A DNA stretch of 64,000 nt. Source: Cohnella faecalis (GTDB taxonomy: Bacteria; Bacillota; Bacilli; Paenibacillales; Paenibacillaceae). Positions 37,709 through 47,194 of this stretch are shown here, in pieces. Within the stretch, counting starts at the first letter, position 1. Each line of letters opens with the position of its first letter. The translations under genes and the position numbers were made by a program. The notes below the pieces were generated by a model. It saw only the letters and a list, made by a program, of their open reading frames with translations. It did no database searches and was not told the origin of the DNA. The stretch is taken from the NCBI RefSeq assembly GCF_003570905.1, contig NZ_QXJM01000040.1, forward strand, positions 620,001-684,000. The letters are read 5' to 3'.

Positions 37709-37864
37709 TTACATTTTCGGTTCGAAGGTTTTGCAGTCGGTTTCTTCCGAGTTCGAAGCTTGCTTGCCGCGGTTGCTGACCACGTAGATGGACGATGCCG
37801 CGCAATTGTTGCCGGGCGCCCAATGCTTGCAGGAATTGACCTCGCACAATACGTCTTTAGCCAT
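37709..37864 (-). CDS. DUF1540 domain protein
   Basis: 51 residues. It opens MAKDVLCEVNSCKHWAPGN and has four cysteines (C7, C12, C21, C44) in the spacing of DUF1540 proteins, small cysteine-rich proteins common in spore formers, often present as pairs of domains. GGAGGTGAA lies before the ATG. A probable metal-binding role is inferred from the cysteines; function unknown. Confidence 0.85.
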   Translation of the reverse strand: MAKDVLCEVNSCKHWAPGNNCAASSIYVVSNRGKQASNSEETDCKTFEPKM

Positions 37865-38080
37865 AGGGATTCACCTCCCTTCCGCTTTAGCATGGACGAG
37901 AGCGGCGCCGCTTTATACGTCCTCGACGGAATACCCGCCTTTTTCGGTGCTTATGGGCCGGATTTGGGCGGGTTTTGTCCATTTTGGCGGATAAAGTCGC
38001 CGATCGGTGCGTTAGCGTCGCCGGAATATGGTACGATATAAGCAACAGGGTTCGAATCATTAGGCGAGGTGCATATAGAA

Positions 38081-39718
38081 GTGACGGATTTCAAGAAGTT
38101 AGGCATATCGGAGAAGAGGGTCGCGGCGCTGAAAAATATCGGGATCGCGGTTCCGACGCCGATTCAGGAAAGAGCCATTCCGGCTTTGCTGGAGGGCAAG
38201 GATATTATCGGCCAGGCGCAGACGGGGACGGGCAAGACGCTTGCGTTCGCTTTGCCTTTGCTGCAGCGGCTGAAGCCGGGCGCAGACGGCGTGCAGGCTC
38301 TTATCGTCAGCCCGACCCGGGAGCTGGCGCTCCAGATTACGACCGAAATCAAGAAGCTGATCGTCGCGGGCGAGGAAGTGCGCGTTCTGGCGGTATACGG
38401 CGGTCAAGACGTCGAAGCGCAGATGCACAAGCTCAAAGGAAACGTGCAAGTTATCGTTTGTACGCCGGGACGGATGCTCGATCATATGCGCCGGGGAACG
38501 GTGGAGCTGGGCTCCGTATCCACGCTCGTGCTGGACGAAGCCGATCAGATGCTGCACATGGGGTTCCTGACCGAAGTGGAGGAAATTATTAAGGCGGTGC
38601 CTTATAAGCGCCAGACGATGCTGTTCTCGGCTACGATGCCTGCGGGAGTTCGGAACCTGGCGTCGCGCTTCATGCGCGATCCGCTGGACGTGACCGTGAA
38701 GGCGACGCAGGTGACGGTGAAGGATATCCGCCAATGGGCGGTGGAGACGAGCGATCGGGCGAAGCAGTCGACGCTGCGGAAGATTATCGATGAGCAGCGT
38801 CCTTATCTGGCGGTCATATTCTGCCGGACGAAGCGGCGGGCGAGCACGCTTAATCAGGCGCTGCAGGAGATGGGCTACGACAGCGACGAGCTTCACGGCG
38901 ATTTGTCGCAGGCGAAGCGGGAGCAGGTCATGAAGAAGTTTCGCGAGGCGAAGCTGCAGCTGCTTATCGCGACCGACGTAGCGGCGCGCGGGCTTGACGT
39001 TGAAGGCGTTACGCACGTATTCAACTATGACATTCCGATCGACGTGGAGAGCTATATCCACCGGATCGGCCGGACCGGCCGCGCAGGCGGCAAGGGGCTG
39101 GCGATTACGATGGTGGCGCCAAGGGATAAGCCGGAGCTTGTGCGGATCGAGCAAGGGATCAAGCAGACGCTTGAGAAGAAGCGGTATGGCAGCGACCAGG
39201 GCGATGGGCTGGAAGAGGAGCTTATTGCGCAGCTGAAGGCGGAGAAGCACGGACGCGGGTTTTCGGGCGGTGGCCGGGGCGCTGGCGGCTCCGGTTCGCG
39301 GAGCGGCGGTTCGGGAGCGGGAGCGCGCGGTGGTTCAGGCGCTCGCGGCGGCAGGTCCGGGGCGTCCGGCTCGCGCGGGGGCTCAGGCGGCGGTTCGCGC
39401 GGCGGCGCGGCGGGTGCGGGAGCAGCGCGTGGCGGTTCGGGCTCTAGAGGCGCGTCCGGCTCCCGGGGTTCTTCCGGGTCGGAAGCGACTTTTGGGTCGG
39501 GCAGCGGAGGCGGCTTCGGGGCGACCGGCGGTCGTCGCAGCGGAGGCGGTGCGGGTTCTTCGGCTGGCAAAGGCGGAGCACCGGGCGGGCGGCCGGGTTC
39601 GCGAGGTCCGGGAGGCGGTTTCGGCTCACGGTCGGGCTCGGGCGGCGGAGGCGGCGGTAAGCCGGCGGATTTCCGCAAATCGCCGATTCGCTCGCAGCGC
39701 AACGCTAAGAAGAAGTAA
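38081..39718 (+). CDS. DEAD-box RNA helicase with long Gly/Ser/Arg-rich tail
   Basis: 545 residues from GTG 38081. Motifs in order: Q motif [10 protein letters not shown], Walker [24 protein letters not shown] (VLDEADQML), SAT (LFSATMP), then the C-terminal lobe with [14 protein letters not shown] and [10 protein letters not shown]. The tail from about residue 395 is some 150 residues of RGG/GSG repeats, which usually bind RNA and favour condensates, ending in a basic patch. GAGGTG lies nine bases before GTG 38081; the in-frame GTG 38069 is inside that site. Role: RNA remodelling, ribosome assembly or cold adaptation (CshA/DeaD-type). Confidence 0.93.
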   Translation: MTDFKKLGISEKRVAALKNIGIAVPTPIQERAIPALLEGKDIIGQAQTGTGKTLAFALPLLQRLKPGADGVQALIVSPTRELALQITTEIKKLIVAGEEVRVLAVYGGQDVEAQMHKLKGNVQVIVCTPGRMLDHMRRGTVELGSVSTLVLDEADQMLHMGFLTEVEEIIKAVPYKRQTMLFSATMPAGVRNLASRFMRDPLDVTVKATQVTVKDIRQWAVETSDRAKQSTLRKIIDEQRPYLAVIFCRTKRRASTLNQALQEMGYDSDELHGDLSQAKREQVMKKFREAKLQLLIATDVAARGLDVEGVTHVFNYDIPIDVESYIHRIGRTGRAGGKGLAITMVAPRDKPELVRIEQGIKQTLEKKRYGSDQGDGLEEELIAQLKAEKHGRGFSGGGRGAGGSGSRSGGSGAGARGGSGARGGRSGASGSRGGSGGGSRGGAAGAGAARGGSGSRGASGSRGSSGSEATFGSGSGGGFGATGGRRSGGGAGSSAGKGGAPGGRPGSRGPGGGFGSRSGSGGGGGGKPADFRKSPIRSQRNAKKK

Positions 39719-39771
39719 GCCATTTTGAATAATGATGGGCTGGAATTTTTGTAGGAGCGGGGGAAAGTGTC

Positions 39772-40482
39772 ATGATCAAGATCTATCCGGCGGAGTCGAC
39801 CTTCTCGGCCGATCTCGGTTGGCTGAAGAGCCGTCCGAGCTTCTCTTTCGGAGCTTATCAGGATCCGGACAACTCGGAGTTCGGGGTCATGCGCGTCTGC
39901 AACGACGACGAGGTCGCTCCGGGCAAGGGGTTCGGCGCGCATCCGCACAGCGATATGGAGATCGTATCCATCGTGCTGTCGGGGCAAATCCGCCATGAAG
40001 ACAATCTCGGCAACGTTGCCGTATCGGAGCCGGGAGAAGTTCAGCGAATGTCCGCGGGAACAGGCGTAATTCATACCGAGTTCAACCCTTCGCCGGATGA
40101 GTGGCTTCGTCTCTTGCAGCTATGGTTCATGCCTGTGAAGCGGGGACTTCCTCCTTCTTACGAGACGGCCGCATACGATATATCAGGTACGGTTAATGCT
40201 CTGCTGCCGGTCGTCTCGGGTCAAGGCTTCGAGAAGCCGGGCTCGGTCGCGTCGCTCCAGCAGGACTTGACGGTCTATCTGGGCAGGCTGGAGACGGGGA
40301 GAGAGCTTTCTTTTGCCCAAGCTGAGGGTCGGCGGATCTATGTCTATGTCATCGAGGGCGTATTGGACGTCGCGGGCGGAACGGAATTGAAGGTGCTGGA
40401 CAGCGCGCGGATCGACGAGACGCCGGAGCTGGCTATTGCCGCCAAGGCTGACGCGTTCTTCATGCTGATCGATTTGCCGTGA
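39772..40482 (+). CDS. Pirin family bicupin protein (YhhW-like)
   Basis: 236 residues. The N-terminal cupin holds HPHSDMEIVSIVLSG (two histidines and a glutamate of the metal site) and MSAGTGVIHTEFN (further histidine); the second cupin ends with a VYVIEGVLDVAGG strand pair. Bacterial members such as YhhW have quercetin dioxygenase activity in vitro. The physiological role is not known. GGAGCGGGGGAAAG precedes the ATG. Confidence 0.93.
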   Translation: MIKIYPAESTFSADLGWLKSRPSFSFGAYQDPDNSEFGVMRVCNDDEVAPGKGFGAHPHSDMEIVSIVLSGQIRHEDNLGNVAVSEPGEVQRMSAGTGVIHTEFNPSPDEWLRLLQLWFMPVKRGLPPSYETAAYDISGTVNALLPVVSGQGFEKPGSVASLQQDLTVYLGRLETGRELSFAQAEGRRIYVYVIEGVLDVAGGTELKVLDSARIDETPELAIAAKADAFFMLIDLP

Positions 40483-40495
40483 GGAGGGGTGCCGA

Positions 40496-40822
40496 GTGAA
40501 AGAGACGTTCATCGTTAAGCATGCGGTAGGCGGGGAAATCTACATCGACACCGCCAAACGGGCGGTCGATTACCGGGTGGAGCCAGCCGGAGCGGGGTGG
40601 ACGTTCACCGTTCATTCCCCGCTCGTACCGGAGCTCGAGGAGATTTTGCGGATGAAGGATGAGCTGAATGTGTTCATCTTCCGCGAGTACGACGACCGTC
40701 CGACGGTCAAGACGTGGTATTACGTGGGCGACGGTCCTGTGAAGTATGACCCGGAGCGCGGAGAACTGACGATTGCGGCATCCTCGCACATCGAGTATGT
40801 GCCGGATTCGTACCAGAGCTGA
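40496..40822 (+). CDS. Protein of unknown function, probably co-transcribed with pirin
   Basis: 108 residues starting at GTG 40496, 14 bases after the pirin stop with GAGGAGGGG as ribosome site. Mixed alpha/beta; acidic centre (MKDELNVFIFREYDDRP) and a C-terminal HIEYVPDSYQS. I recognise no family. Confidence 0.65.
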   Translation: MKETFIVKHAVGGEIYIDTAKRAVDYRVEPAGAGWTFTVHSPLVPELEEILRMKDELNVFIFREYDDRPTVKTWYYVGDGPVKYDPERGELTIAASSHIEYVPDSYQS

Positions 40823-40854
40823 CCGCGCAAGGAGCAAGGAGTGAGCACATCATC

Positions 40855-41076
40855 ATGGCAGGCAACGGAAAAAATCGCAGCGACGTCCGCCCGGGGCTAA
40901 CGGTCGACATCGTGCTGAAGCAGGATCAGAGAACCGGCGCTTTGACGCGGGGCGTTGTGAAGGATCTATTGACCAACTCGGCTTTTCACCCGCACGGCAT
41001 CAAGGTGCGGCTGCAGGACGGTCAAGTCGGCCGGGTGCAGGCGATTGTGAGCGACGCTGATTCCGGGACGCAATAG
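40855..41076 (+). CDS. ywbE: YwbE family protein (DUF2196)
   Basis: 73 residues: RSDVRPGLTVDIVLKQDQRTGALTRG begins the family, followed by GVVKDLLTNSAFHPHGIKVRLQDGQVGRVQ, a KOW-like beta fold. Length and sequence fit B. subtilis YwbE. Function unknown. It starts 33 bases after the preceding gene, behind AAGGAGTGAG, and ends at a strong terminator. Confidence 0.92.
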   Translation: MAGNGKNRSDVRPGLTVDIVLKQDQRTGALTRGVVKDLLTNSAFHPHGIKVRLQDGQVGRVQAIVSDADSGTQ

Positions 41077-41102
41077 GGGATCGCTTGGGATATAGTGAGT
41101 GG

Positions 41103-41140
41103 AAGACTCTTCTCCATGGATAGTGGAGAGGAGTCTTTTT
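41103..41140 (+). terminator. Terminator after ywbE
   Basis: AAGACTCTTCTCCAT pairs with GTGGAGAGGAGTCTT, then TTT G and a further T run. Confidence 0.85.
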
Positions 41141-41159
41141 GTGTTTTTTGTCGCACGTG

Positions 41160-42262
41160 GTGGAGGGTATCAGCGGGTGGCGGGTTACGGGGGTTGGCAT
41201 ACGTTTGATGGGCTTGCGTAACCGGCTCAAGTAAGGTTACCGGGGTTTGCATACGTTCGATGGGCGCGCGTAACCGGCTCAAGTAAGGCTACTGGGGTTC
41301 GCATACGTTCGAAGGACTCGCGTAACCGGCACAAGTAAGGCTACCGGGGTTCGCATACGTTCGATGGGCGCGCGTAACCGGCTGAAGTAAGGTTACTGGG
41401 GTTTGCACACGCTCAATGGCTCGTATAGCCGGCTCAAGTAAGGCTACGGAGTTCGCGTACGTCCGATGGGTACGCGTAACCGGCTCAAGTAAGATTTACG
41501 TGGTTCGCACGCGTTCGATGGGCTCGCGTAACCGGCTCAGGTAAGGCTACTGGGGTTCGCATACGTTCGAAGGACTCGCGTAACCGGCACAAGTAAGGTT
41601 ACTGGGGTTTGCACACGCTCGAAGGGCACGCGTACCGGCTGAAGTAAGGTTACTGGGGTTCGCACACGCTTGATGGGCTCCACGTAACCTTCTCAAGTAA
41701 GGCTACGGGGTTTGCATACGCTCGATGGGTACGCGTAACCGGCTCAAGTAAGGTTACCGGGGTTCGCATACGTTCGATGGGTACGCGTAACCGGCTCGGG
41801 TAAGGTTACCGGGGTTCGCACACGCTCGATTGGCGCGCGTAACCGGCTCAAGTGAGGCTACCGGGGTTCGCATACGTTCGATGGGCACGCGTAACCGGCT
41901 CAAGTGAGGCTACTGGGGCTTGCACACGCTGAATGACTCGTGTAGCCGGCTCAAGTAAGGCTACCGGGGTTCGCATACGTTCGATGGGCTCGTGTAGCCG
42001 GCTCAAGTAAGGCTACGGGGTTCGCATACGCTCGATGGGTTCGCGTAACCGGCTCAAGTAAGGTTACTGGGGTTTGCATATGCTCAATGGCTCATGTAGC
42101 CAGCTCAAGTAAGGTTACCGGGGTTCGCATACGTTCGATGAGCACGCGTAACTGGTTTAAGTAAAGCTACAGGGTTTTGCATACGTTCGAAGGGGTCGCG
42201 TAACCGGCTCAAGTAAGGTTACCGGGGTTCGCACACGCTCGATGGGCACGCATAACCAGCTG
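41160..42262. repeat. Tandem array of a 52-bp unit, about 20 copies
   Basis: The unit reads GTAACCGGCTCAAGTAAGG, TTACCGGGGTTCGCATACG, TTCGATGGGCGCGC. GTAACC and GGTTAC inside it are perfect complements, so each unit can form a small stem. Positions of ACCGGCTC at 41221, 41273 and 41325 give the 52-base period. Copies vary at the GGTTAC/GGCTAC arm and at the bases before GTAACC; one or two are short by a base or two. The array fills the space between the ywbE terminator and the thrC terminator, both of which point into it. Confidence 0.95.
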
Positions 42263-42270
42263 CCGGAAAC

Positions 42271-42313
42271 AAAAAAAGGCTTCCCAACCTTACTAAGAAG
42301 GTGGGAAGCCTTT
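42271..42313 (-). terminator. Terminator of thrC
   Basis: On the reverse strand AGGCTTCCCACCTTCTTAG pairs with TAAGGTTGGGAAGCCT, followed by seven T. Confidence 0.9.
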
Positions 42314-42325
42314 CGCCTGCTGGGC

Positions 42326-43714
42326 TTAGAAGAAGCTTAGCAGCTGCTCCGTGATTTCTTCGTTGGAGCCGCCGACGACTTTCTGGATTTGCGGCTTGTT
42401 GAACAGCGCTTGGATCGGCGCCGGGTAGGTTTGCTCGATGTCGATGAGGCGGATGGCCTCGTCGAATTTGGCCGGGTGGGCGGTCGACAGCGCCACCGTC
42501 ACTTCGCCTGCTTCCGCGAGCTTGTCGGCTGCGGCGACGCCGCAAGCCGTATGCGGGTCGAGCAGGTAGCCGTTTTCCTTATGATACGAGCCGATCGTGG
42601 CGAGACATTCGTCGTTCTTGACGCCGTACGCGCCGAAGTCCGCTTGAACGGTGCGCAGCTTGTCCTCGGGAATGACGATTCGTCCGTCTTTTTTGAAGCC
42701 GTCCATCAGCGCCGAGATCGCTTGCGAGTCTTCGCCGTACAGGTAGTACAAGTAACGCTCGAAGTTGCTCGCTACCTGGATGTCCATGGACGGGCTGTAA
42801 GTCATGTGAAACTCGCCCGGCTCGTATACGCCTTCGCGCACGAAGCGCTCCAGAATGTTGTTCTCGTTCGTCGCGAGAATGAGCTTGTTGACCGGCAATC
42901 CCATCCGCTTGGCCAAATACCCCGCGAAAATATCGCCAAAATTGCCCGTCGGTACGCTGAAATTAACCTTCGCCGCCGGGTCGCCTTTGGCCGCTTGGAA
43001 GTAAGCGTAGAAGTAGTACACTGTCTGTGCCAAAATCCGGGCGATATTGATGGAGTTAATAGCGCGCAGATGGTAACGGTGCTTGAAGTCGACGTCCGCG
43101 AACAGCTCCTTGATGATGCGCTGGCAGTCGTCAAAGTTGCCTTCTACCGACAGGTTCAGCACGTTGGCATCGTTAACGGTCGTCATTTGCAGCTCCTGTA
43201 CCTTGCTCACCTTGCCGTGCGGATGCAGGATGCAGATGCGGATGCCTTCCTTGCCGCGCACTCCCTCGATCGCCGAAGCTCCCGTATCACCTGAAGTGGC
43301 GCCGAGAATATGGATGATGGAATTATTTTTGCGAGAGATGTACGAATACAGGTTGCCCAAAAACTGCAACGCGATGTCCTTGAACGCGAAGGTCGGGCCG
43401 TGGAACAGCTCAAGTACGCTGAGGCTGTCGTTCAGTCGGCGAACCGGCGTTACTTCCGGGTCGCGAAACGTGGCGTAGCTGTCGTCGACGAGCTTCTTCA
43501 AGTCTTCGCGCGGGATGTCGCCATCCACGAACAGAGTGAAAATCTCCAGAGCAAGCTCCGAATAGCTAAGCTTCTCCCATTGGTTGAGCGTGTCCGCCGA
43601 GACGGACGGTATAAGGCTGGGAACGAGCAGGCCGCCGTCGTTGGCCAGTCCCATCAGGACGGCGTCGACAAAACCGATGGCCTCTACTTTTCCGCGTGTG
43701 CTGATGTAGTCCAT
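42326..43714 (-). CDS. thrC: Threonine synthase
   Basis: 462 residues from the ATG preceded by AAGGGGAT. It converts O-phosphohomoserine to threonine with pyridoxal phosphate. The opening MDYISTRGKVEAIGFVDAVL and the cofactor lysine K112 in HGPTFAFKDIALQFLGN mark the long form of the enzyme; GATSGDTGASAIEG and VPTGNFGDIFAGYLAKRMGLP give the phosphate-binding and cofactor loops. It stands alone, not with hom or thrB. An ATG eight codons upstream is less likely. Confidence 0.95.
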   Translation of the reverse strand: MDYISTRGKVEAIGFVDAVLMGLANDGGLLVPSLIPSVSADTLNQWEKLSYSELALEIFTLFVDGDIPREDLKKLVDDSYATFRDPEVTPVRRLNDSLSVLELFHGPTFAFKDIALQFLGNLYSYISRKNNSIIHILGATSGDTGASAIEGVRGKEGIRICILHPHGKVSKVQELQMTTVNDANVLNLSVEGNFDDCQRIIKELFADVDFKHRYHLRAINSINIARILAQTVYYFYAYFQAAKGDPAAKVNFSVPTGNFGDIFAGYLAKRMGLPVNKLILATNENNILERFVREGVYEPGEFHMTYSPSMDIQVASNFERYLYYLYGEDSQAISALMDGFKKDGRIVIPEDKLRTVQADFGAYGVKNDECLATIGSYHKENGYLLDPHTACGVAAADKLAEAGEVTVALSTAHPAKFDEAIRLIDIEQTYPAPIQALFNKPQIQKVVGGSNEEITEQLLSFF

Positions 43715-43796
43715 AGCGATCCCCTTGTGCGAGTTCATTTTCAGTATATTGTAACAGAATTCGGCGGAAAACCTAACCCATTTTCAACGAATTCCG

Positions 43797-44405
43797 TTAT
43801 TTAGTCCGCAGTCCCGTGGACGTGAGCGGACCGTGGTTAACGAGCCGAGTTAAAATAAGCGCAACCTCTTCCGGAGACTGCTGCGCGCCGTTCTCGATCC
43901 AATACTGGATGACGCCGAGATTGGCCGAAGTCGTGTACGCGACCAAGTAGTCGAGAGGCACGAGCATTTTCTCTTTGGCCGGCTGCCGGGTGTCGAACAT
44001 TTTGGAAAAATGCTCTTTCATAACGCTTTTGATCCGCAGCGGGAATGAAGGGTCGCCCTTTGGGCCGAAAATCACTTTGAAAAAATCGCGGTTCCGGTAA
44101 ATCTCCTCCATAGCTCGCTGCGCCCTCGGGTAAACGGCGTCTTTGGAGGCATACTCCATGAGCTCGAAAACGTCGATTTGTTTAAGCAGCCGGATGAGAT
44201 CCCCGAACACTTCCTCTTTGATCTGCTCCAGCATGTCGCCCGCATCGCGGTAGTGCAAATAGAACGTGCCGCGGTTAACGCCCGCACGGTTCGAAATATT
44301 CGTGACGGTGAGGCTCTCCGTGCCATGCTCCTCGATTAGCTCCATCAACGCGTGGCGAAGAAGCTGCTTTGTTCGCACTTGCCTGCGGTCTATTTGTTCG
44401 GCCAT
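43797..44405 (-). CDS. TetR-family repressor
   Basis: 202 residues. N-terminal helix-turn-helix with LTVTNISNRAGVNRGTFYLHY (about 33-53), then a C-terminal domain of the TetR_C_7/YcxB-like type (RNRDFFKVIFGPKGDPSFPLRIK) often paired with Pip/YhgE genes. It is divergent from such a gene, and dyad sites lie between, so local repression of both is likely. Confidence 0.92.
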   Translation of the reverse strand: MAEQIDRRQVRTKQLLRHALMELIEEHGTESLTVTNISNRAGVNRGTFYLHYRDAGDMLEQIKEEVFGDLIRLLKQIDVFELMEYASKDAVYPRAQRAMEEIYRNRDFFKVIFGPKGDPSFPLRIKSVMKEHFSKMFDTRQPAKEKMLVPLDYLVAYTTSANLGVIQYWIENGAQQSPEEVALILTRLVNHGPLTSTGLRTK

Positions 44406-44434
44406 CTTTTTTGCCCCTCATTTTTTCATTTGAG

Positions 44435-44450
44435 TGTTGATTAATCAACA
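44435..44450. promoter_or_regulatory. Palindromic operator TGTTGATTAATCAACA
   Basis: A perfect 16-bp dyad 30 bases before the TetR gene start, suited to autoregulation. The half-site TTGATTAA/TTAATCAA recurs at the second site near 44545. Confidence 0.7.
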
Positions 44451-44500
44451 TAACGTTCATTAAATGCCCATTACTCAACGTTTCGCAACGACATTGCTTA

Positions 44501-44528
44501 TTGAACGGCTTACTCCTCTCATTATAAT
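44501..44528 (+). promoter_or_regulatory. Promoter of the Pip/YhgE-like gene
   Basis: TTGAAC at 44501-44506, 16 bases, then perfect TATAAT at 44523-44528. Confidence 0.65.
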
Positions 44529-44541
44529 TAACACTGTGGCC

Positions 44542-44567
44542 TTTAATCAACGTGATGTTGAATATTA
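44542..44567. promoter_or_regulatory. Second probable TetR operator
   Basis: TTAATCAAC and GTTGAATATTA arranged as an inverted repeat around GTGAT, just downstream of the expected transcription start. It shares the TTAATCAAC half with the palindrome at 44435. Confidence 0.55.
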
Positions 44568-44593
44568 TAGACAAGAGATAGGAGCTGGGAAAA

Positions 44594-45793
44594 ATGGCGT
44601 TAGCGAAGCAAAAGGTGTTGTGGATCGGGGTTGTCGGGGTTTTTGTCGCTTTGATGATTTTTGGGGCGGCGATGATGGGGTCGGTGCTCGGAGCGAAGCC
44701 GAAGGATTTGCCCGTCGCGCTTGTTGTCCTCGACCAATCCGCCGCTCTTCCGGACGGAAGCGCGTTGAATGTCGGAGAGATGGTGAAGGGCAAGCTGCTT
44801 GGGAATACGCAGCTGCCGATAGAGTGGAAGCTCGTCGGGTCGGAGGAAGAGGCGCGCGAGGGGCTGGACAATCAGAAGTATTATGGAGCGCTCGTTCTTC
44901 CGGCCGATCTGAGCTCGGGCGTGCTGTCGTTGTCGACGCCGCAGCCCGCGCCTGCGACGGTGAAGATCCTTGTTAACGAAGGGATGAATACCCAGGCTGC
45001 GACCGCGGTTAAGCAAGTACTCGGACAGGCGTCTCGGGCGCTCGGCTCGGAGCTGTCGAATCAGTTGCTCGGTCAGATCGGTCAGCGAACGGAGCAGCTG
45101 CCGATCAGCACAGCGAAGGCGCTGATGACGCCGTTCACGACGCAGGAGGAAATCGTGCATCCGAACGGGACGAACAATGCGAGCGGCAATGCGCCCGGTC
45201 TGCTGACGCAAGTGATGTGGATCGGCAGCTTGGTTGTAAGCATAGTCCTGTTCCTCGCTTTGCAAAAAGCGGTCGCCGGAGGAGCGCGAAGAGGGCAAGC
45301 CGTACTTGGCCAGACGGCTATCGGGCTGGTGCTGATTGCAGCCGCTTCGGGATTCGTCGTCTGGATGGCTTCGTCGTGGTACGGGATGCAGATGGCCGAT
45401 GCCGCGCACGTCTGGCTTGTACTGTGGCTCGGGGGTTCCGCCTTCTTCTTGCTGCAATCGGCTTTGCTCGGCTGGATCGGCATGCCGGCGATGGGCTTGC
45501 TCGTCCTGCTCATGTTCTTCTCTATGCCGGTATTGAACATGGCTCCCGAATTTCTGCCGCAAGCGACGCAGGATTGGCTCTATTCGTGGACGCCGCTGCG
45601 GTTCGTCGCATCGGCGATTCGGAACGCGATGTATTTCGACGGCGTATCGGTCGGAGGTTCAAACATCGCCGTATTATGGAGCGTGGCCGGGGCGTTCCTC
45701 GTTGTGTTGCTCGCTTCGGCGGCTCGGAAGACGAAATCGGTCGGCGGTGCGGCGGCTGAGGCTGAGGGAAATAAGGTAGCTGCCCGCGCTTAA
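44594..45793 (+). CDS. Pip/YhgE-like membrane protein (ABC-2 permease superfamily)
   Basis: 399 residues. One N-terminal helix ([21 protein letters not shown]), an extracytoplasmic domain of about 170 residues containing [17 protein letters not shown], then five or so C-terminal helices ([16 protein letters not shown] to [16 protein letters not shown]). This is the architecture of phage-infection-protein/YhgE relatives (DUF3533-type), which often sit beside a TetR gene as here. No ATPase gene is adjacent. Cargo is unknown. AGGAG lies before the ATG. Confidence 0.85.
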   Translation: MALAKQKVLWIGVVGVFVALMIFGAAMMGSVLGAKPKDLPVALVVLDQSAALPDGSALNVGEMVKGKLLGNTQLPIEWKLVGSEEEAREGLDNQKYYGALVLPADLSSGVLSLSTPQPAPATVKILVNEGMNTQAATAVKQVLGQASRALGSELSNQLLGQIGQRTEQLPISTAKALMTPFTTQEEIVHPNGTNNASGNAPGLLTQVMWIGSLVVSIVLFLALQKAVAGGARRGQAVLGQTAIGLVLIAAASGFVVWMASSWYGMQMADAAHVWLVLWLGGSAFFLLQSALLGWIGMPAMGLLVLLMFFSMPVLNMAPEFLPQATQDWLYSWTPLRFVASAIRNAMYFDGVSVGGSNIAVLWSVAGAFLVVLLASAARKTKSVGGAAAEAEGNKVAARA

Positions 45794-45949
45794 GACGTTA
45801 TCCCTTTTGCTCAGGCTCGCGTTGTTGCGCCCCGGAAGAGACCGGATACCAGAAATGAACCGTTGCGCTGCCGGGCCGCCGGTTGCTACAATAGGAACAA
45901 ATCGCATACAAATCCGCGAATGGCCGGGTAAGGCTCGGTCCGTCGCGGG

Positions 45950-45983
45950 AGAGGTTCTAGCGAAAACCCTCTATAAAAAACTA
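45950..45983 (+). promoter_or_regulatory. PreQ1 riboswitch, class I
   Basis: AGAGGTTCTAGC, a short loop, ACCCTCT and then the A-rich tail ATAAAAAACTAAGG. This reproduces the class I aptamer: a P1 stem (AGAGG with CCTCT), the ligand-binding CTAGC loop, and the tail that forms the H-type pseudoknot. It precedes queC, the expected target. Probably off in the presence of preQ1. Confidence 0.95.
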
Positions 45984-45986
45984 AGG

Positions 45987-46015
45987 AAACGGCATCTCCT
46001 TGGTGCCGTTTTTTT
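45987..46015 (+). terminator. Riboswitch terminator before queC
   Basis: AAACGGCA pairs with TGCCGTTT around TCTCCTTGG, and T residues continue after it. It abuts the aptamer tail, so ligand binding can control termination. Confidence 0.88.
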
Positions 46016-46046
46016 GCGCTTGGTTGCGCAAGGAGGAATTGACCGA

Positions 46047-46718
46047 ATGGATTCGGGAAAAAAGAAAGCGATCGTCGTGTTCAGCGGCGGTCAGGACAGC
46101 ACGACTTGTTTGTTCTGGGCGATGGAGAGGTTTGGCGAGGTGGAGGCGGTGACGTTCGACTACGGTCAGCGTCACAAGCTGGAGGTGGAAGTCGCAGCGG
46201 GGATTGCGAAGGAGCTTGGAGTCCGGCATCATGTGCTGGATATGTCTTTGCTCGGGCAGCTGGCCCCGAATGCGCTGACACGTTCCACTATCCCTATCGC
46301 TCAGGAAGAAGGGGAGCTGCCGACGACGTTCGTGGACGGGCGCAATCTGTTGTTCCTGACTTTCGCTGCCATACTGGGCAAACAAGCGGGGGCGCGGAAC
46401 GTTGTGACGGGCGTCTGTCAGACGGATTTCAGCGGGTACCCCGACTGCCGCGACGTGTTCGTCAAATCGCTCAACGTGACGCTGAATTTGGCGATGGACT
46501 ACGAATTCGTCCTCGATACGCCGCTGATGTGGCTGAATAAGGCGCAAACGTGGCAGCTTGCCGACGATTTGGGCGCTTTTGATTTTGTGAAGGATCGAAC
46601 GTTGACCTGCTACGAGGGGGTCATGGGCGAAGGCTGCGGACAATGTCCGGCTTGCGAGCTGCGGGCGAGAGGGCTTCGCGAATACGAGAAGGCCATAGGG
46701 GAGGGGCGGCGTTTATGA
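46047..46718 (+). CDS. queC: 7-cyano-7-deazaguanine (preQ0) synthase
   Basis: 223 residues from the ATG preceded by AAGGAGGAA. The PP-loop [12 protein letters not shown] lies at about 12-23. Zinc-binding cysteines are in the C-terminal [16 protein letters not shown] together with C at LTCYEG. It turns 7-carboxy-7-deazaguanine to preQ0 with ATP and ammonia, in queuosine synthesis. The queD start overlaps its end by four bases, and a preQ1 riboswitch governs the operon. The longer open frame upstream covers the riboswitch and is not coding. Confidence 0.96.
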   Translation: MDSGKKKAIVVFSGGQDSTTCLFWAMERFGEVEAVTFDYGQRHKLEVEVAAGIAKELGVRHHVLDMSLLGQLAPNALTRSTIPIAQEEGELPTTFVDGRNLLFLTFAAILGKQAGARNVVTGVCQTDFSGYPDCRDVFVKSLNVTLNLAMDYEFVLDTPLMWLNKAQTWQLADDLGAFDFVKDRTLTCYEGVMGEGCGQCPACELRARGLREYEKAIGEGRRL

Positions 46719-47194
46719 TGCAGCAGATTTATCCGACTGTTCCTCACCCGTACCAATATGAGCTGAATAAGGATTTGCATTTTGCCGCGGCGCATTACAT
46801 TCCGACGGAAAAGGCGGGAGTTTGCAGCCAGGTGCATGGACACACGTATTTTGCCAATGTGACGATTGCGGGGAACGAGCTGGATGATAGCGGGTTTTTG
46901 GTTAATTTTGCCGATATTAAGCGGCTTATTCATGACCGATTCGACCATTCCGTACTGAACGACCATGCGCCATGGTTCGGGGACGACACCCCATACCGCT
47001 ACCCGACGACGGAAAACGCCGCCCGCGTCCTAAGCGAAATCGTGCAGGAGCATCTGGACAGGCTTCCGAACCGGCCGCTGTGCGTGCAAGTTTATTTGCG
47101 GGAGACGCCGACGAGCTATGTGGTGTATCGGCCGAGGTTTGAGGCGAGCGCATCGTCTGCTAGAGATGGGGCGGGGGAAGCGCATGTCGAGTGA
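46715..47194 (+). CDS. queD: 6-carboxy-5,6,7,8-tetrahydropterin synthase
   Basis: 159 residues. Zinc histidines appear in HFAAAHYI (about 17-24) and [10 protein letters not shown] (about 38-47), with the catalytic cysteine in GVCSQVHG. It makes carboxy-tetrahydropterin from dihydroneopterin triphosphate, the first dedicated queuosine step. GGGGAGGGG ribosome site. It is slightly longer at the C-terminus than many QueD proteins. It overlaps queC by 4 and queE by 11 bases. Confidence 0.95.
   Translation: MMQQIYPTVPHPYQYELNKDLHFAAAHYIPTEKAGVCSQVHGHTYFANVTIAGNELDDSGFLVNFADIKRLIHDRFDHSVLNDHAPWFGDDTPYRYPTTENAARVLSEIVQEHLDRLPNRPLCVQVYLRETPTSYVVYRPRFEASASSARDGAGEAHVE

Noticed and set aside
37682-38041. 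Forward frame of 119 codons opposite the DUF1540 gene
   Set aside because: The reverse strand holds a clear DUF1540 protein with its own ribosome site and terminator.
39052-40074. Reverse-strand proline-rich frame of 340 codons opposite the DEAD-box helicase
   Set aside because: It is the mirror of the Gly/Arg-rich tail; GC-rich coding produces such shadows.
41160-42262. Could the 52-bp array be a CRISPR array?
   Set aside because: The whole unit repeats with no unique spacers, and no cas genes are in the window.
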